A stretch of 64,000 nucleotides of DNA from Sphingobacteriales bacterium (GTDB lineage Bacteria; Bacteroidota; Bacteroidia; Chitinophagales; Chitinophagaceae): assembly GCA_016200915.1 (NCBI GenBank), contig JACQDV010000023.1, forward strand, positions 56,035 to 120,034, in the 5' to 3' direction. Numbering within the stretch: position 1 is the stretch's first letter; the number at the start of each line of letters is the position of its first letter. The position numbers were made by a program, and so were the translations under genes. Below the pieces are notes generated by a model, which was not told the DNA's origin, did not search any database, and worked only from the letters and a program-made list of their open reading frames with translations. Positions 17,250-26,683 of this stretch are shown piece after piece.

Positions 17250-17876
17250 ATGAATTTTGATTATAGAAAACCATTTCGTTTTGATGATGAAGAACCGGAA
17301 GCACCATCGCCTGTAGAGATACCGATGGAGAAGATGATGAGTGGCTGGCAGTTTGATAAAAAATTTATTGAACAGCGTAAGATATTTCTTTGGGGTGTGG
17401 TAGATGATAAAAGTGCAAAAGATATTACTTCAAGATTACTTTACCTGGATGCTGTTGATCCGGGAAAAGAAATTACTTTTTATATTAACAGTCCTGGTGG
17501 TATTGTAACCAGTGGTATGGTGATGTATGATACTATGCAGATGATTAAGTCACCAGTATCTACTGTTTGTATGGGTATGGCTGCGTCAATGGGTTCTATT
17601 TTGCTGAGTGGTGGTAAAAAAGGCAGACGTTTTATTTTCCCGAATGGCGAGGTAATGATTCACCAGCCAAGTGGTGGTGGCCGGGGTACCAGTGCTGATT
17701 TAGAAATTATGGCAGAGCAAGTGAAAAAAACCAAAGAGCTGGGAGCTAAGATATTGGCAGACAATTGTGGTAAAACGGTTGATCAGATAATGAAAGACTT
17801 TGACCGTGATTACTGGATGGACGCTAAAGAATCGGTAGCTTATGGCATAGTAGATAAGATTCTGGATAAATTATAA
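17250..17876 (+). CDS. clpP: ATP-dependent Clp protease proteolytic subunit, copy 2
   Basis: 208-aa second ClpP. The triad is present: serine in GMAASMGSI, histidine in MIHQPSGGG and aspartate in FDRDYWMD, with the INSPGG loop. Its sequence clearly differs from copy 1, so this is an old duplication and the two may form mixed barrels. I chose the ATG at 17250, since the in-frame codon at 17244 is TTG. A terminator at 17901 separates it from clpX, so clpX may have partly separate control. Confidence 0.94.
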   Translation: MNFDYRKPFRFDDEEPEAPSPVEIPMEKMMSGWQFDKKFIEQRKIFLWGVVDDKSAKDITSRLLYLDAVDPGKEITFYINSPGGIVTSGMVMYDTMQMIKSPVSTVCMGMAASMGSILLSGGKKGRRFIFPNGEVMIHQPSGGGRGTSADLEIMAEQVKKTKELGAKILADNCGKTVDQIMKDFDRDYWMDAKESVAYGIVDKILDKL

Positions 17877-17900
17877 CTAAAGCTTATATAAGTATAAATA

Positions 17901-17927
17901 AAACCCTTGCATTTCGGGGGTTTTTTT
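17901..17927 (+). terminator. Terminator between clpP copy 2 and clpX
   Basis: AAACCC/GGGTTT stem with an 11-nt loop, followed by a T run. The short stem may only attenuate read-through into clpX. Confidence 0.5.
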
Positions 17928-17954
17928 ATTTTTACAGCATCAATCAACCATCGG

Positions 17955-19187
17955 ATGGCTAAATCAAGTACGTTGCATTGCTCATTTTGTGGCAGAAGCC
18001 GTGATGAAGTTAAAATTCTCATCGCCGGCCAGGAAGGTCACATTTGTGAGAACTGCGTTGAGCATGCACAGGAAATTATAGAACAGGAATTACTTATCCG
18101 CAACGAAAATCATCCATCGCAATTTAAACTGACGGTTAAAAAACCGATGGAGGTGAAGAAGTTTTTGGATGAATATGTAATTGGACAGGATGATGCCAAG
18201 AAGGTACTGGCTGTAGCAGTTTACAATCACTACAAACGTTTAAATCAGAAATCAGATAACGAAGTTGAGATAGAAAAAAGCAATATTGTAATGGTAGGTG
18301 AAACCGGTACCGGTAAAACTTTATTAGCCAAAACGATTGCTAAACTCCTCAATGTTCCATTTGCTATTGTTGATGCTACCGTATTTACAGAAGCCGGTTA
18401 TGTGGGTGAAGATGTGGAAAGCATATTAACCCGTTTGTTACAGGTTTGTAATTATGATGTGGCTGCTGCTGAAAAAGGAATCGTTTATATTGATGAGATT
18501 GATAAGATTGCCCGTAAAGGTGATAATCCATCTATCACCCGTGATGTAAGTGGCGAAGGTGTGCAGCAGGGATTACTGAAGTTGCTTGAAGGAACTGAAG
18601 TGCTGGTTCCACCACAGGGCGGAAGAAAACATCCTGAACAAAAACTGATAAAGATCAACACACAAAATATCTTATTCGTTTGCGGCGGTGCATTTGATGG
18701 AATTGACCGGGTGATAGGCCGTCGTATCAATACACAGGCAATTGGTTTCAACGTTAATAAAGAATTACAGGAGTTCCAGAAGAAGAATTTGCTGCAGTAT
18801 GTAAATGCACAGGATCTTAAATCTTTTGGTTTGATTCCTGAATTGCTGGGTCGTTTGCCGGTAGTTACGCATTTGAATCCTTTGGATAAAGAAACCTTAC
18901 GTTCTATCTTAACCGAACCAAAAAATTCCCTCATCAAACAATACAAAAAATTATTTGACCTGGAAGGTATAGAACTCCATATTGAAGATGAAGTGCTCAA
19001 TTTTATGGTGGATAAAGCGATGGAATATAAATTAGGAGCAAGAGGATTGCGCAGTATTTGTGAAGGCATATTAACCGATGCCATGTTTGAACTGCCCTCT
19101 ACCAAAACAAAAGAATTTACTTTGACGCTTGATTATGCACAGCGTAAATTTGATAAGAGCAAGATGAGTCTGCTGAAAGTAGCATAA
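17955..19187 (+). CDS. clpX: ATP-dependent Clp protease ATP-binding subunit ClpX
   Basis: 410-aa AAA+ unfoldase that feeds substrates to ClpP. Seen: an N-terminal C4 zinc-binding domain (CSFCGR ... CENC), Walker [14 protein letters not shown], Walker [11 protein letters not shown], sensor region [11 protein letters not shown], and the C-terminal small domain. I chose the ATG at 17955 (MAKSSTLHC, the family start); an upstream in-frame ATG falls inside the terminator. It forms a functional unit with the two clpP genes just upstream and ends in a strong terminator. Confidence 0.96.
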   Translation: MAKSSTLHCSFCGRSRDEVKILIAGQEGHICENCVEHAQEIIEQELLIRNENHPSQFKLTVKKPMEVKKFLDEYVIGQDDAKKVLAVAVYNHYKRLNQKSDNEVEIEKSNIVMVGETGTGKTLLAKTIAKLLNVPFAIVDATVFTEAGYVGEDVESILTRLLQVCNYDVAAAEKGIVYIDEIDKIARKGDNPSITRDVSGEGVQQGLLKLLEGTEVLVPPQGGRKHPEQKLIKINTQNILFVCGGAFDGIDRVIGRRINTQAIGFNVNKELQEFQKKNLLQYVNAQDLKSFGLIPELLGRLPVVTHLNPLDKETLRSILTEPKNSLIKQYKKLFDLEGIELHIEDEVLNFMVDKAMEYKLGARGLRSICEGILTDAMFELPSTKTKEFTLTLDYAQRKFDKSKMSLLKVA

Positions 19188-19235
19188 TGATATGTCTGAT
19201 GTATGAAGTAGGATGTATGATGTAAAGAAATAATT

Positions 19236-19263
19236 ACCGTTCTGTTTTACAGAGCGGTTTTTT
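19236..19263 (+). terminator. Rho-independent terminator after clpX
   Basis: 10-bp stem (ACCGTTCTGT with ACAGAGCGGT, one G-T pair), 3-nt loop, six T. Confidence 0.85.
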
Positions 19264-19321
19264 ATTCCCTAACTTTAAACTATTAAAAGAATAAACCAAT
19301 AAACAAATCAACCCATAAACC

Positions 19322-19492
19322 ATGAACGATTTAGTAGAACGTTTAAAAACGAATGCCGGTCTTACAGATGAACAGGCGAAGAAAGTTTTAGAAACCATTA
19401 AAGATTTTGTTACCGAAAAATTTCCGATGCTGGCAGGGGCGGTTGATAATTTATTGGGTGGTGCTAAGAGTGAAGCGGACCCTTTGGGTTAA
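19322..19492 (+). CDS. Small helical protein of unknown function
   Basis: 56 codons, ATG to TAA, with a purine-rich AT leader. The product begins MNDLVERLKTNAGLTDEQAKK, has a second amphipathic helix (VLETIKDFVTEKFP) and ends in a Gly/Asp-rich tail. This pattern recalls small proteins with a LTxEQA helix start, seen in DUF2267-like and other short families, but I cannot name it. It lies after the clpX terminator and its stop overlaps the convergent HNH gene by 4 bases. Coding is supported by clean codon use and amphipathic spacing. Confidence 0.6.
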   Translation: MNDLVERLKTNAGLTDEQAKKVLETIKDFVTEKFPMLAGAVDNLLGGAKSEADPLG

Positions 19493-19923
19493 ATATTTTT
19501 AATCTTTTCTGATTTCCTTTTGAGTTTTTGTTGTTCATGCTTGACAAACCCTTCAGCAATATTTTTTCCTAACAAGGTTTCTTTTTCAATTTGTGTTTTG
19601 GCCCAAACGCCAAGCTTTAAAATCATTTGTATTTCCTCAGGCAAGTAATGCCATTTATAATTATTGCAGGTAAAGCAACTGGGAAGGTAATTGTCTATAG
19701 CATGATTTCCGCCAGAGATGTACGACTTTACATGGTCTGCCTGGAAATCATTTACAGTTACTGATGTACCGCATATATGACAACGGTAATTTGTTTTTTC
19801 TAAAACAGCTACTCTTTCTTTATGAGTAAGTGACTTTCTTTTTTCCTTTCTTGCTTTCCCATCCTTTCGTTCAAGATGAAGTTTCTTAATATGACTTACC
19901 AGCTCTTGCGAAGAAACAATCAT
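19489..19923 (-). CDS. HNH endonuclease
   Basis: 144-aa protein with a compact HNH nuclease fold. Seen: a zinc knuckle CHIC near residue 48, the metal/catalytic segment DFQADHVKSY, the Asn in AIDNYLPSC, and a second knuckle CFTCNN. Family members cut or nick DNA; some are restriction enzymes and some repair or mobile-element nucleases. A lysine-rich N-terminus (residues 14-35) and C-terminus (KLKRKSEKIK) suit nucleic-acid binding. There is no partner gene beside it, so a role cannot be assigned. Confidence 0.85.
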   Translation of the reverse strand: MIVSSQELVSHIKKLHLERKDGKARKEKRKSLTHKERVAVLEKTNYRCHICGTSVTVNDFQADHVKSYISGGNHAIDNYLPSCFTCNNYKWHYLPEEIQMILKLGVWAKTQIEKETLLGKNIAEGFVKHEQQKLKRKSEKIKNI

Positions 19924-19966
19924 TATAATTGATTTTGATACTTCAAATTACTACTTTCAGTCAAAT

Positions 19967-19991
19967 AAAAAATCCCGCCATTACAGCGGGA
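19967..19991 (-). terminator. Terminator after the acyl-CoA dehydrogenase gene
   Basis: On the minus strand: stem TCCCGC/GCGGGA with a 7-nt loop, followed by six T. A smaller ATCGCC/GGCGAC hairpin precedes it near 20007. Confidence 0.75.
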
Positions 19992-20024
19992 CCATTTGCA
20001 AGCAATCGCCAGAGGCGACTATCG

Positions 20025-21167
20025 TTATTGTCTTAATACTTCTCTTGAAATCACTAATTTCTGAATTTCACTGGTTCCTTCCCCAATAGTACACAATTTG
20101 GCATCACGGTAATGTTTTTCTACCGGAAATTCTTTGGTGTATCCATAACCACCAAATATCTGTACAGCATCATTGGCTACTTTTACCGCTACTTCACTGG
20201 CATAATATTTTGCCATTGCCGCTTCTTTGGTCATGGGCAGTTTATGATTCTTTTTGTCAGCTGCCTGCAGCGTTAATAATTCTGCCGCCATAATTTCTGT
20301 TGCCATATCGGCCAGTTTAAAAGATATTCCCTGGAAATTACTGATAGGCTGATCAAACTGGTAACGTTCTTTGGAATATTTCAGAGCAGCTTCATACGCA
20401 CCTTTGGCAATTCCTAATGATAAAGCTGCAATAGAGATTCTTCCGCCATCCAACACTTTTAATGACTGACGAAAGCCATCACCCACTTCACCCATTCTGT
20501 TGGTATCGGGTATGCGGCAGTTGTCAAAGATCATTTCTGCTGTTTCACTGGCCCGCATTCCTAATTTATTTTCTTTCTTTCCACCACTAAAACCAGGAGT
20601 TCCTTTTTCTACAATAAAGGCAGTGGCGTTGCTGCTTGTTCTTGGTTCTCCTGTTCTGCAAACAACTACAGCCACATCACCACTTCTGCCATGAGTGATC
20701 CAGTTCTTTGTTCCGTTAATGATCCAGTGATCACTATCCTTAACAGCAGTTGTTTTCATATTACCGGCATCACTTCCTGTATTTGCTTCGGTTAAACCCC
20801 AAGCTCCAATGAATTCAGCGGTTGCCAGTTTGGGTAAATACTTTTGTTTTTGTTCTTCATTAGCAAAAGCAAGAATATGACCGGTGCAAAGTGAATTATG
20901 AGCTGCCAAACTTAATCCAACAGATCCGCAAACTTTTGCTATCTCAGTTATTATCGCCACATATTCCTGATAGCCTAAACCTGCACCACCATATTCATGC
21001 GGCACCAGTACACCCATCAATCCAAGTTTCCCCATTTCTTTAAAAACATCCACAGGGAAATGCTGACTTTCGTCCCATTCCATCACATGTGGCTTTATAT
21101 ATTGATTGGCGAAATCTCTGGCTGTGGTAGCTACCTGCTGTGTTAACTCGTCTGTTTGAAAATGCAT
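20025..21167 (-). CDS. Acyl-CoA dehydrogenase
   Basis: 380-aa FAD flavoenzyme that introduces the alpha-beta double bond in acyl-CoA, as in beta-oxidation or branched-chain amino-acid breakdown. Seen: the FAD/substrate motif WGLTEANTGSDAG (about residue 125), NGTKNWITHG, the Arg of KERYQFDQPI, the QIFGGYGYTKEFPVEK segment, and the catalytic Glu in CTIGEGTSEIQ near residue 367, the position used by short-chain and butyryl-type enzymes. Monocistronic, with a terminator just after. Chain-length preference cannot be read from sequence alone. Confidence 0.93.
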   Translation of the reverse strand: MHFQTDELTQQVATTARDFANQYIKPHVMEWDESQHFPVDVFKEMGKLGLMGVLVPHEYGGAGLGYQEYVAIITEIAKVCGSVGLSLAAHNSLCTGHILAFANEEQKQKYLPKLATAEFIGAWGLTEANTGSDAGNMKTTAVKDSDHWIINGTKNWITHGRSGDVAVVVCRTGEPRTSSNATAFIVEKGTPGFSGGKKENKLGMRASETAEMIFDNCRIPDTNRMGEVGDGFRQSLKVLDGGRISIAALSLGIAKGAYEAALKYSKERYQFDQPISNFQGISFKLADMATEIMAAELLTLQAADKKNHKLPMTKEAAMAKYYASEVAVKVANDAVQIFGGYGYTKEFPVEKHYRDAKLCTIGEGTSEIQKLVISREVLRQ

Positions 21168-21229
21168 AGGTTTTTGAATTGGGGTGCAAGATATATAAAA
21201 CTAACAAATGTTAGGGTTATATTTTGTCG

Positions 21230-22201
21230 CTATTTTTCCGTGGTAAGATAAGGGGAAATTTTCCGAAAGAGCTCCTCATTCATCATAGAAATTTTGTTGA
21301 GGTCATTCAGTGAATTGTAATTGCCATGTACAGTTCTGTATTGAATAATGACATTGGCTAATGCATAGCGGATATAAGGATGAGCTTTCAGCACATCAAC
21401 ATCAGTAGTATTGATGTTGATCTTTTTGATAGTAGAATTATTACAGGTGAGATTAGGTTTGATTTTTTGAAAAGTTGAATCGGGTAAGCCAAATGTTTCT
21501 CCAACCTGATCAATTGAATTAAAGCCTCCTAATTTATCTCTGAAGCTGATGATGCGTTGAGAAAGTTTACTGCCAATTCCAGGTAAAGCAATGAGTGCAG
21601 AAGTATCAGCCGAATTAATTTCGATGGTTCCGGTAAATGATTTTGATTTTTTGTTTTCGAAAGTTGGAGAAGGTTCTTTAATGAATGAGGGATTTGTTTC
21701 TTCTTGTTGGATGGATACATAAGGAATCATCCGTGCAACATTTTCTTGTTTCAAACCGTAAACTTTATACAAATCTTCCGGTTGCCGAAACTTACCACCT
21801 TTGCTTAGATAGTTTTGAATGGTTTGAATAGTTCTTTCTTTAACACCTAATCGTTTCCATTCTTCAGTAGTCGCTGTATTTGGATCGAAAACAAATAACT
21901 CACCTTTAATATTTTCCTCTGCTTCATACTTCCTTTTGATTGGCTGATAATAATCTCTTTCATCATCATCATAGTCTCTTTTTGTATAACCACGATTGTT
22001 TTGTGATGAATCGATTTGCAGTTGTTTTAATTTGGCAACTTCTTTTTCAAAATCCGTTTTGTTGGTAGCCTGTTTCTTTTTTAAGTAAGGAAATAAATAA
22101 GGGATGAAAACCAACATGAGAATAATAGCGATCAATGCCAATACTCCAATTCTTTCTTTTTTGGTGAAGGTAAAATAGTCTTTAATCCATTCTTTTTTCA
22201 T
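21230..22201 (-). CDS. Membrane-anchored helix-hairpin-helix (ComEA-like) protein
   Basis: 323 aa. Seen: one N-terminal membrane segment (about residues 17-37, LALIAIILMLVFIPYLF), a charged linker, and three helix-hairpin-helix DNA-binding repeats. Two of these carry the typical lead-ins INSADTSALIALPGIGSK and ININTTDVDVLKAHPYI, the first being FDPNTATTEEWKRLG. ComEA proteins bind incoming DNA during natural transformation, and longer multi-HhH proteins of this type are common in Bacteroidota without proven function. It stands alone between acyl-CoA dehydrogenase and a metallo-hydrolase gene. Confidence 0.85.
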   Translation of the reverse strand: MKKEWIKDYFTFTKKERIGVLALIAIILMLVFIPYLFPYLKKKQATNKTDFEKEVAKLKQLQIDSSQNNRGYTKRDYDDDERDYYQPIKRKYEAEENIKGELFVFDPNTATTEEWKRLGVKERTIQTIQNYLSKGGKFRQPEDLYKVYGLKQENVARMIPYVSIQQEETNPSFIKEPSPTFENKKSKSFTGTIEINSADTSALIALPGIGSKLSQRIISFRDKLGGFNSIDQVGETFGLPDSTFQKIKPNLTCNNSTIKKININTTDVDVLKAHPYIRYALANVIIQYRTVHGNYNSLNDLNKISMMNEELFRKISPYLTTEK

Positions 22202-22285
22202 GATAAAGGTATTGTGATTAGGAAATAAGTATCAGAAAGGTAAGTAAGAAAACGACAAAAGTCAATTACCGGTTTGTGGTATTTT

Positions 22286-23065
22286 TTAAGGAAGTTCTAC
22301 TGTAAGCCCATCATAAGCCAGTTCAATTCCAAAAGGCAACTCTTCGTTGATATCATCATGCTTACCCAACTGGTGAGAGATATGCGTAAAATAAGCAGTG
22401 GGTACTTTTAATTCCTGCGCCAGCTCAACAGCTTCGCTCAGCGAAAAATGAGAGATATGAATTTTTTTACGCAGGGCATTTAAAACAAGATAACGGCTGC
22501 CAATGATCTTTTCTTTTTCTTCAGGTTCAATACGATTGGCATCGGTGATATAGGTAAAATCGCCAAAACGAAAACCCAGTACAGGCATTTTGAGATGCCA
22601 TACCTGTATCGGTATCACAGGAATATCACCCACCATAAATGGGCTGAGATCAATTTCATTCAGCTTCATCTCCGGTACGCCTGGATATTTAAAATCAGCA
22701 AAAGCATAATAAAAATCCCTCCTCAAGGCTTCTTCAGTTAATGAATCGGCATATATCTCCATTGGCTTTTTACTGAAGAAATTAAAAGCCCGTATATCAT
22801 CCAGTCCGGCAATATGATCTTTATGCGGATGTGTGAACACCACGGCATCTAAATGCTTTAAACCAATCCGTAACATCTGGTAACGAAAATCAGGGCCGGT
22901 ATCAACTACCAAAGTTGTTGCAGGTGATTGCACCAATATACTTGAACGAAGCCGTTTATCTTTTTTATTGGGAGATGTACATACTTCACAATCACAACCA
23001 ATCATAGGTACACCGCTGCTGGTACCGGTGCCGAGAAAAGTAATTTTTAATGGAGGAGCTGACAC
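22286..23065 (-). CDS. MBL-fold metallo-hydrolase (PhnP-like)
   Basis: 259-aa metallo-beta-lactamase-fold phosphodiesterase related to PhnP. Seen: the N-terminal TFLGTGTSSGVP, two cysteines in GCDCEVC of the sort that hold a zinc in PhnP, the metal motif THPHKDHIAG, a further Asp in YITDANR and the distal FTHISHQLG. PhnP opens cyclic phosphate esters in phosphonate use, but no phn genes are present, so the substrate is uncertain. The start codon is GTG at 23065, only 4 bases after an exact -7 element, so the mRNA is probably leaderless. Confidence 0.85.
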   Translation of the reverse strand: MSAPPLKITFLGTGTSSGVPMIGCDCEVCTSPNKKDKRLRSSILVQSPATTLVVDTGPDFRYQMLRIGLKHLDAVVFTHPHKDHIAGLDDIRAFNFFSKKPMEIYADSLTEEALRRDFYYAFADFKYPGVPEMKLNEIDLSPFMVGDIPVIPIQVWHLKMPVLGFRFGDFTYITDANRIEPEEKEKIIGSRYLVLNALRKKIHISHFSLSEAVELAQELKVPTAYFTHISHQLGKHDDINEELPFGIELAYDGLTVELP

Positions 23066-23069
23066 AGGT

Positions 23070-23077
23070 CAAATTTA
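23070..23077 (-). promoter_or_regulatory. -7 promoter element for the MBL gene (TAAATTTG on minus)
   Basis: Exact TAnnTTTG match 4 bases before the GTG start. A start site 5-8 bases downstream would leave no leader. Confidence 0.45.
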
Positions 23078-23183
23078 GGAAGAAAGCTGCGAGTTGTGAG
23101 TGGCGGGTGAAGTTTGATAATCTTTAACTGGCAGTCGGCATCACCCATAGTTTAACCACAAACCATAAACTACAAACCACAAA

Positions 23184-23453
23184 CTACTTCTCCGCATTCA
23201 GTGTCATCACTTCCTCATAAACTTTTTGAGATTCATGTGTGAGTGTGTCAATATTAACTTTCAATTGAGGCATAAGATCAATAACGGTATTAATGCGGCC
23301 TTCGGTTTGCAGAAATTTATTGAGCACCACTACTTTCTTTTGCTGCAGTATGCAATAGCCACTCTGGAAGGTGCCTCTTTCGTAACGGATAACGTATCCG
23401 GCTTCTTCTACCACTTTCTCAATTTTATCCAAGGTACTTTGTACGTATTTCAT
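23184..23453 (-). CDS. Conserved small protein of unknown function
   Basis: 89 aa, cytosolic, no signal peptide or membrane segment. The sequence (YVIRYERGTFQSGYCILQQ, then KVVVLNKFLQTEGRINTV) looks like a small alpha-beta fold with a helix at each end. I do not recognise a named family. The start at 23453 is clean, and a C/G palindrome (23458-23482) lies immediately upstream. A string of ACAAACC-type repeats (about 23146-23183) follows its stop. Unlinked to the flanking genes by obvious function. Confidence 0.7.
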   Translation of the reverse strand: MKYVQSTLDKIEKVVEEAGYVIRYERGTFQSGYCILQQKKVVVLNKFLQTEGRINTVIDLMPQLKVNIDTLTHESQKVYEEVMTLNAEK

Positions 23454-23457
23454 GAAA

Positions 23458-23482
23458 CCCCCATCCCCTAAAGGGGGGTTAT
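23458..23482. repeat. C/G palindromic repeat
   Basis: CCCC-TAAA-GGGG core within CCCCCATCCCCTAAAGGGGG. Same style as the copies at 12462 and 15743. Confidence 0.5.
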
Positions 23483-23589
23483 GGAGTAATACAAAATTAT
23501 CAAAGTAGGGTTAAGTATAATGAGTGATTGTTTAATTTATTTTCCACAACATCTTAGTAAGTTATTGTTCCCCCTTCAGAGGATTAGGG

Positions 23590-25146
23590 TTACTTATTCG
23601 TCATTCGTATAACAGGAATGATCATTTCTTCCAAACTCACTCCTCCATGCTGAAAAGTATTGCGGTAATAGTTTACATAATAATTGTAGTTATTCGGATA
23701 GCAAAGAAAAACATCTTCTTTAGCAAATATGTATGATGAGTTTATATTAGGAACAGGCAAACCAGCTTCTCTCGGATCACGGAAAGCCAGTACGTCTTTG
23801 GGTTCATAGTTTAAATTTCTTCCATGCTTGTAGCGGAGATTGGTAGTGGTTTGCTTATCACCAATAACTTTAGCTGGTGTTTTTACTCTTACACTGCCAT
23901 GATCGGTTCCTAACACAAGAGTGATTTTTTTATCAGCTATTTTCTTTAATGCCTGGTGTAATGGTGAATGTTCAAACCAACTGGCGGTGATAGATCGGTA
24001 ACTCATTTCATCGTTAGCCAATTCTTTCAGTACTTCCATTTCAGTTCGGGCATGACTCAGCATATCTACAAAATTGTACACGATTATGTTGAGGTCATTC
24101 TGCATCAGGTTATGAATATTATCCACCAATCGCTGACCATCCTGGTGATTAAGAATTTTTGTATAGCTGAATTTGAGATTATCTTTTTTCAGTCTTCTCA
24201 GTTGTGATTTGAAAAACTCTTCTTCAAATAAATTCTTGCCGCCTTCTTCATCATCGTTTTTCCATTGAACAGGATTTTGTTTTTCTATATCAACCGGCAT
24301 CAGGCCGGCAAATATGGCATTGCGGCAATACTGAGTAGCGGTGGGTAAAATGGAATAGAATGTTTCTTCCTCTACCATGCGGAAACTTTCTGCAAAAATT
24401 GGCTGAATTGCTTTCCACTGATCAAAACGGAGATTATCAACTAAAATAAAAAACAACGGTGTTCCTTTTTCCAGGTGTGGCAAAACTTTATACTGCATTA
24501 ATGTGTGACTCATGATTGGAGCCTCTCCGCTTTTAGGACCAACCCATTTAGAATAATTCCTGGAAATGAATTTGAAGAATTCTGTATTGGCCTCACTTTT
24601 TTGTGTTTGAAAAATTTCCCGCATTTCAGGACTATCACTCTTTTCCATTTCCAGTTCCCAATAAATAAGTTTTTTATAAATCTCCATCCACTCATTATAA
24701 TTAGGATTGCTGTTGAGAGCAACAAATAAATTGCGAAACTGTTGCTGGTAAGCCATCGTTGTTTTCTCAGAAACCAACCGTTTGTTATCAATGATCTTTT
24801 TTAAACTCAGCAATACCTGGTTAGGATTAACCGGCTTAATCAAATAATCACTTATCTGTGACCCAATCGCTTCATCCATCAAATTCTCTGTTTCATTTTT
24901 GGTGATGAGCACAATCGGTATCTGTTGATTTACTTCTTTTATTTTGGCTAAAGTTTCCAAACCTGTTAGGCCGGGCATCGTTTCATCCATCAGTACCACA
25001 TCTACCGGATTATCTTTTACATAGTCAATAGCATCAAACCCATTGGTGAGGGTGTGTACTTCGTAGCCCTTATTTTCTAAAAATAATTTTTGCGATTGTA
25101 AACTTTCTATTTCATCATCTACCCAAAGTATTTTAGCTAAAGACAT
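23590..25146 (-). CDS. porX: PorX-type response regulator with PglZ domain
   Basis: About 518 aa. In Bacteroidota PorX, with the kinase PorY, controls type IX secretion genes; its PglZ domain is an alkaline-phosphatase-like phosphodiesterase acting on cyclic oligonucleotides. Seen: a CheY-like receiver (residues 1-120, phospho-acceptor D54 in VLMDETMPG, acidic pair WVDDE, Lys in LITKNE) and a C-terminal PglZ domain with FILVDNLRFDQWKA, SILPTATQYCRNA and GTDHGSVRV, the metal-binding positions. I chose the ATG at 25146; upstream in-frame codons come from intergenic repeat sequence (Gln/Asn-rich). Its presence implies a type IX system elsewhere in the genome. Confidence 0.92.
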   Translation of the reverse strand: MSLAKILWVDDEIESLQSQKLFLENKGYEVHTLTNGFDAIDYVKDNPVDVVLMDETMPGLTGLETLAKIKEVNQQIPIVLITKNETENLMDEAIGSQISDYLIKPVNPNQVLLSLKKIIDNKRLVSEKTTMAYQQQFRNLFVALNSNPNYNEWMEIYKKLIYWELEMEKSDSPEMREIFQTQKSEANTEFFKFISRNYSKWVGPKSGEAPIMSHTLMQYKVLPHLEKGTPLFFILVDNLRFDQWKAIQPIFAESFRMVEEETFYSILPTATQYCRNAIFAGLMPVDIEKQNPVQWKNDDEEGGKNLFEEEFFKSQLRRLKKDNLKFSYTKILNHQDGQRLVDNIHNLMQNDLNIIVYNFVDMLSHARTEMEVLKELANDEMSYRSITASWFEHSPLHQALKKIADKKITLVLGTDHGSVRVKTPAKVIGDKQTTTNLRYKHGRNLNYEPKDVLAFRDPREAGLPVPNINSSYIFAKEDVFLCYPNNYNYYVNYYRNTFQHGGVSLEEMIIPVIRMTNK

Positions 25147-25323
25147 GTTTATGGTTTGTAGTTTATTGTTTTTGGTTGATTGTTGGATGGCTGGATTGTT
25201 AGATTGTTGAGCTGCAAAGTAACCATCAAACAATTAAACCATCATATATCATACATCATACGTCAGACTTCGTTCCCATCAACCCCCAAACTAATAAAAT
25301 TATTTTATCCGTTTGCTGCTTTG

Positions 25324-25331
25324 TACATTTG
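25324..25331 (+). promoter_or_regulatory. -7 promoter element for the HD hydrolase gene (TACATTTG)
   Basis: Exact TAnnTTTG match 33 bases before the start codon; a leader of about 25 bases. Confidence 0.45.
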
Positions 25332-25364
25332 TTCCCCTTTAAAAATTATTTTTTAACACTTTGA

Positions 25365-26582
25365 ATGCAGCGCATGGGTTTCCGCAAAATTATAAACGAC
25401 CCGGTTTATGGATTCATTACGATTGATACTGATTTAATCTTCCGGGTTATCAGTCATCCCTGGTATCAGCGGTTACGCCGTATTCATCAATTAGCTATGG
25501 CAAGTTTGGTCTATCCCGGTGCAGTGCATACCCGTTATCATCATGCATTGGGAGCTTATCATTTAATGAGCAATGCATTAAATGAGTTAAAAAGTAAAGG
25601 AGTTGAAATTACTGCTGATGAAGAGACAGGAGCTAAAATCGCCATCTTATTACACGATATTGGTCATGGTCCTTTTAGTCATGCATTAGAAAAAGTGGTA
25701 ATAGAAGATGTGCATCATGAAGAAATCAGTTTGCTGATCATGAAGAAGCTGAATGAAGAATTTAAAGGACAATTGCAAACGGCTATCGACATCTTCACTG
25801 GTAATCATCCTAAAAAATTTTTACATCAGCTTATATCCGGTCAGTTGGATGTTGACCGTATGGATTATTTAACCCGTGACAGTTTCTTCACCGGAGTTAC
25901 AGAAGGAGTAATTGGTTACGATCGTATTTTAAAAATGCTCGTTGTTCATAATGGCGAACTGATGATTGAGGAGAAAGGCGTTTATTCCATTGAAAAATTT
26001 TTGGTTGCCCGTCGCCTCATGTACTGGCAGGCCTATTTGCATAAAACAGTATTGAGTTCGGAAGAAATGCTGGTACGAATTTTATCAAGAGCAAAATCGC
26101 TGTCGAAAACTGGCGTAAGAAATCTTTCCAATTCAACCAATCTCAATTTCTTTTTAGAATCAGATGGTAGACATGTTATTGAAAGTAATCTGGATAAATT
26201 CTGCCTGCTGGATGATTATGATGTACTGAGTGCTATTAAAAACTGGATTAACTATCCTGATAAAATATTATCAACCCTTTGCCGTTGGTTAGTGGAGCGA
26301 AAATTACTGAAGCTTAAATTTTTGGAAAATCCGGTGAGCAATGCAGTTAAACTATCTAAACTGCAGGAAATAGCTGAACGATTAAGCATCAGTATTGAAG
26401 ATGCCAACTATTTTGTTTTTGATGGAATAGCCGAAAACCGCACCTATAATGTGGGTCATGAAAACATTCATATCCTGTACAAGGATGGAACGGTAAGAGA
26501 TATCTCTAATGTGGACAATGCCCTCATTCAGCAGGATATTACCGGCCCGGTTAAAAAACACTATTTTTGCTACCCAGAGTAA
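25365..26582 (+). CDS. HD-domain phosphohydrolase (dNTPase-like)
   Basis: 405-aa HD-superfamily metal-dependent phosphohydrolase resembling SAMHD1-type and EF1143-type dNTP triphosphohydrolases. Seen: RLRRIHQLAMASLVYPGAVHTRYHH near residue 40, which contains the H-x-R-x2-H substrate/metal pattern, the HD pair in LLHDIGHGPFSHALE near residue 95, and the second Asp in SGQLDVDRMDYLTRD near residue 165. The C-terminal part is helical, then alpha-beta. A role in nucleotide-pool control is inferred from the family. An ATG three codons in (25374) is a possible alternative start. Confidence 0.85.
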   Translation: MQRMGFRKIINDPVYGFITIDTDLIFRVISHPWYQRLRRIHQLAMASLVYPGAVHTRYHHALGAYHLMSNALNELKSKGVEITADEETGAKIAILLHDIGHGPFSHALEKVVIEDVHHEEISLLIMKKLNEEFKGQLQTAIDIFTGNHPKKFLHQLISGQLDVDRMDYLTRDSFFTGVTEGVIGYDRILKMLVVHNGELMIEEKGVYSIEKFLVARRLMYWQAYLHKTVLSSEEMLVRILSRAKSLSKTGVRNLSNSTNLNFFLESDGRHVIESNLDKFCLLDDYDVLSAIKNWINYPDKILSTLCRWLVERKLLKLKFLENPVSNAVKLSKLQEIAERLSISIEDANYFVFDGIAENRTYNVGHENIHILYKDGTVRDISNVDNALIQQDITGPVKKHYFCYPE

Positions 26583-26683
26583 AAATCTTTAACTCATAAG
26601 TGCTGGAAATCAGCTTTTTTGTATTTTCATACATTAGAGGCTGCAGGACATCACGGATGATAACGATAATAATGCGATTATAG

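Noticed and set aside
18485..19105. 206-aa minus-strand frame in clpX
   Set aside because: Entirely within the conserved clpX coding sequence, with no signs of its own coding function.
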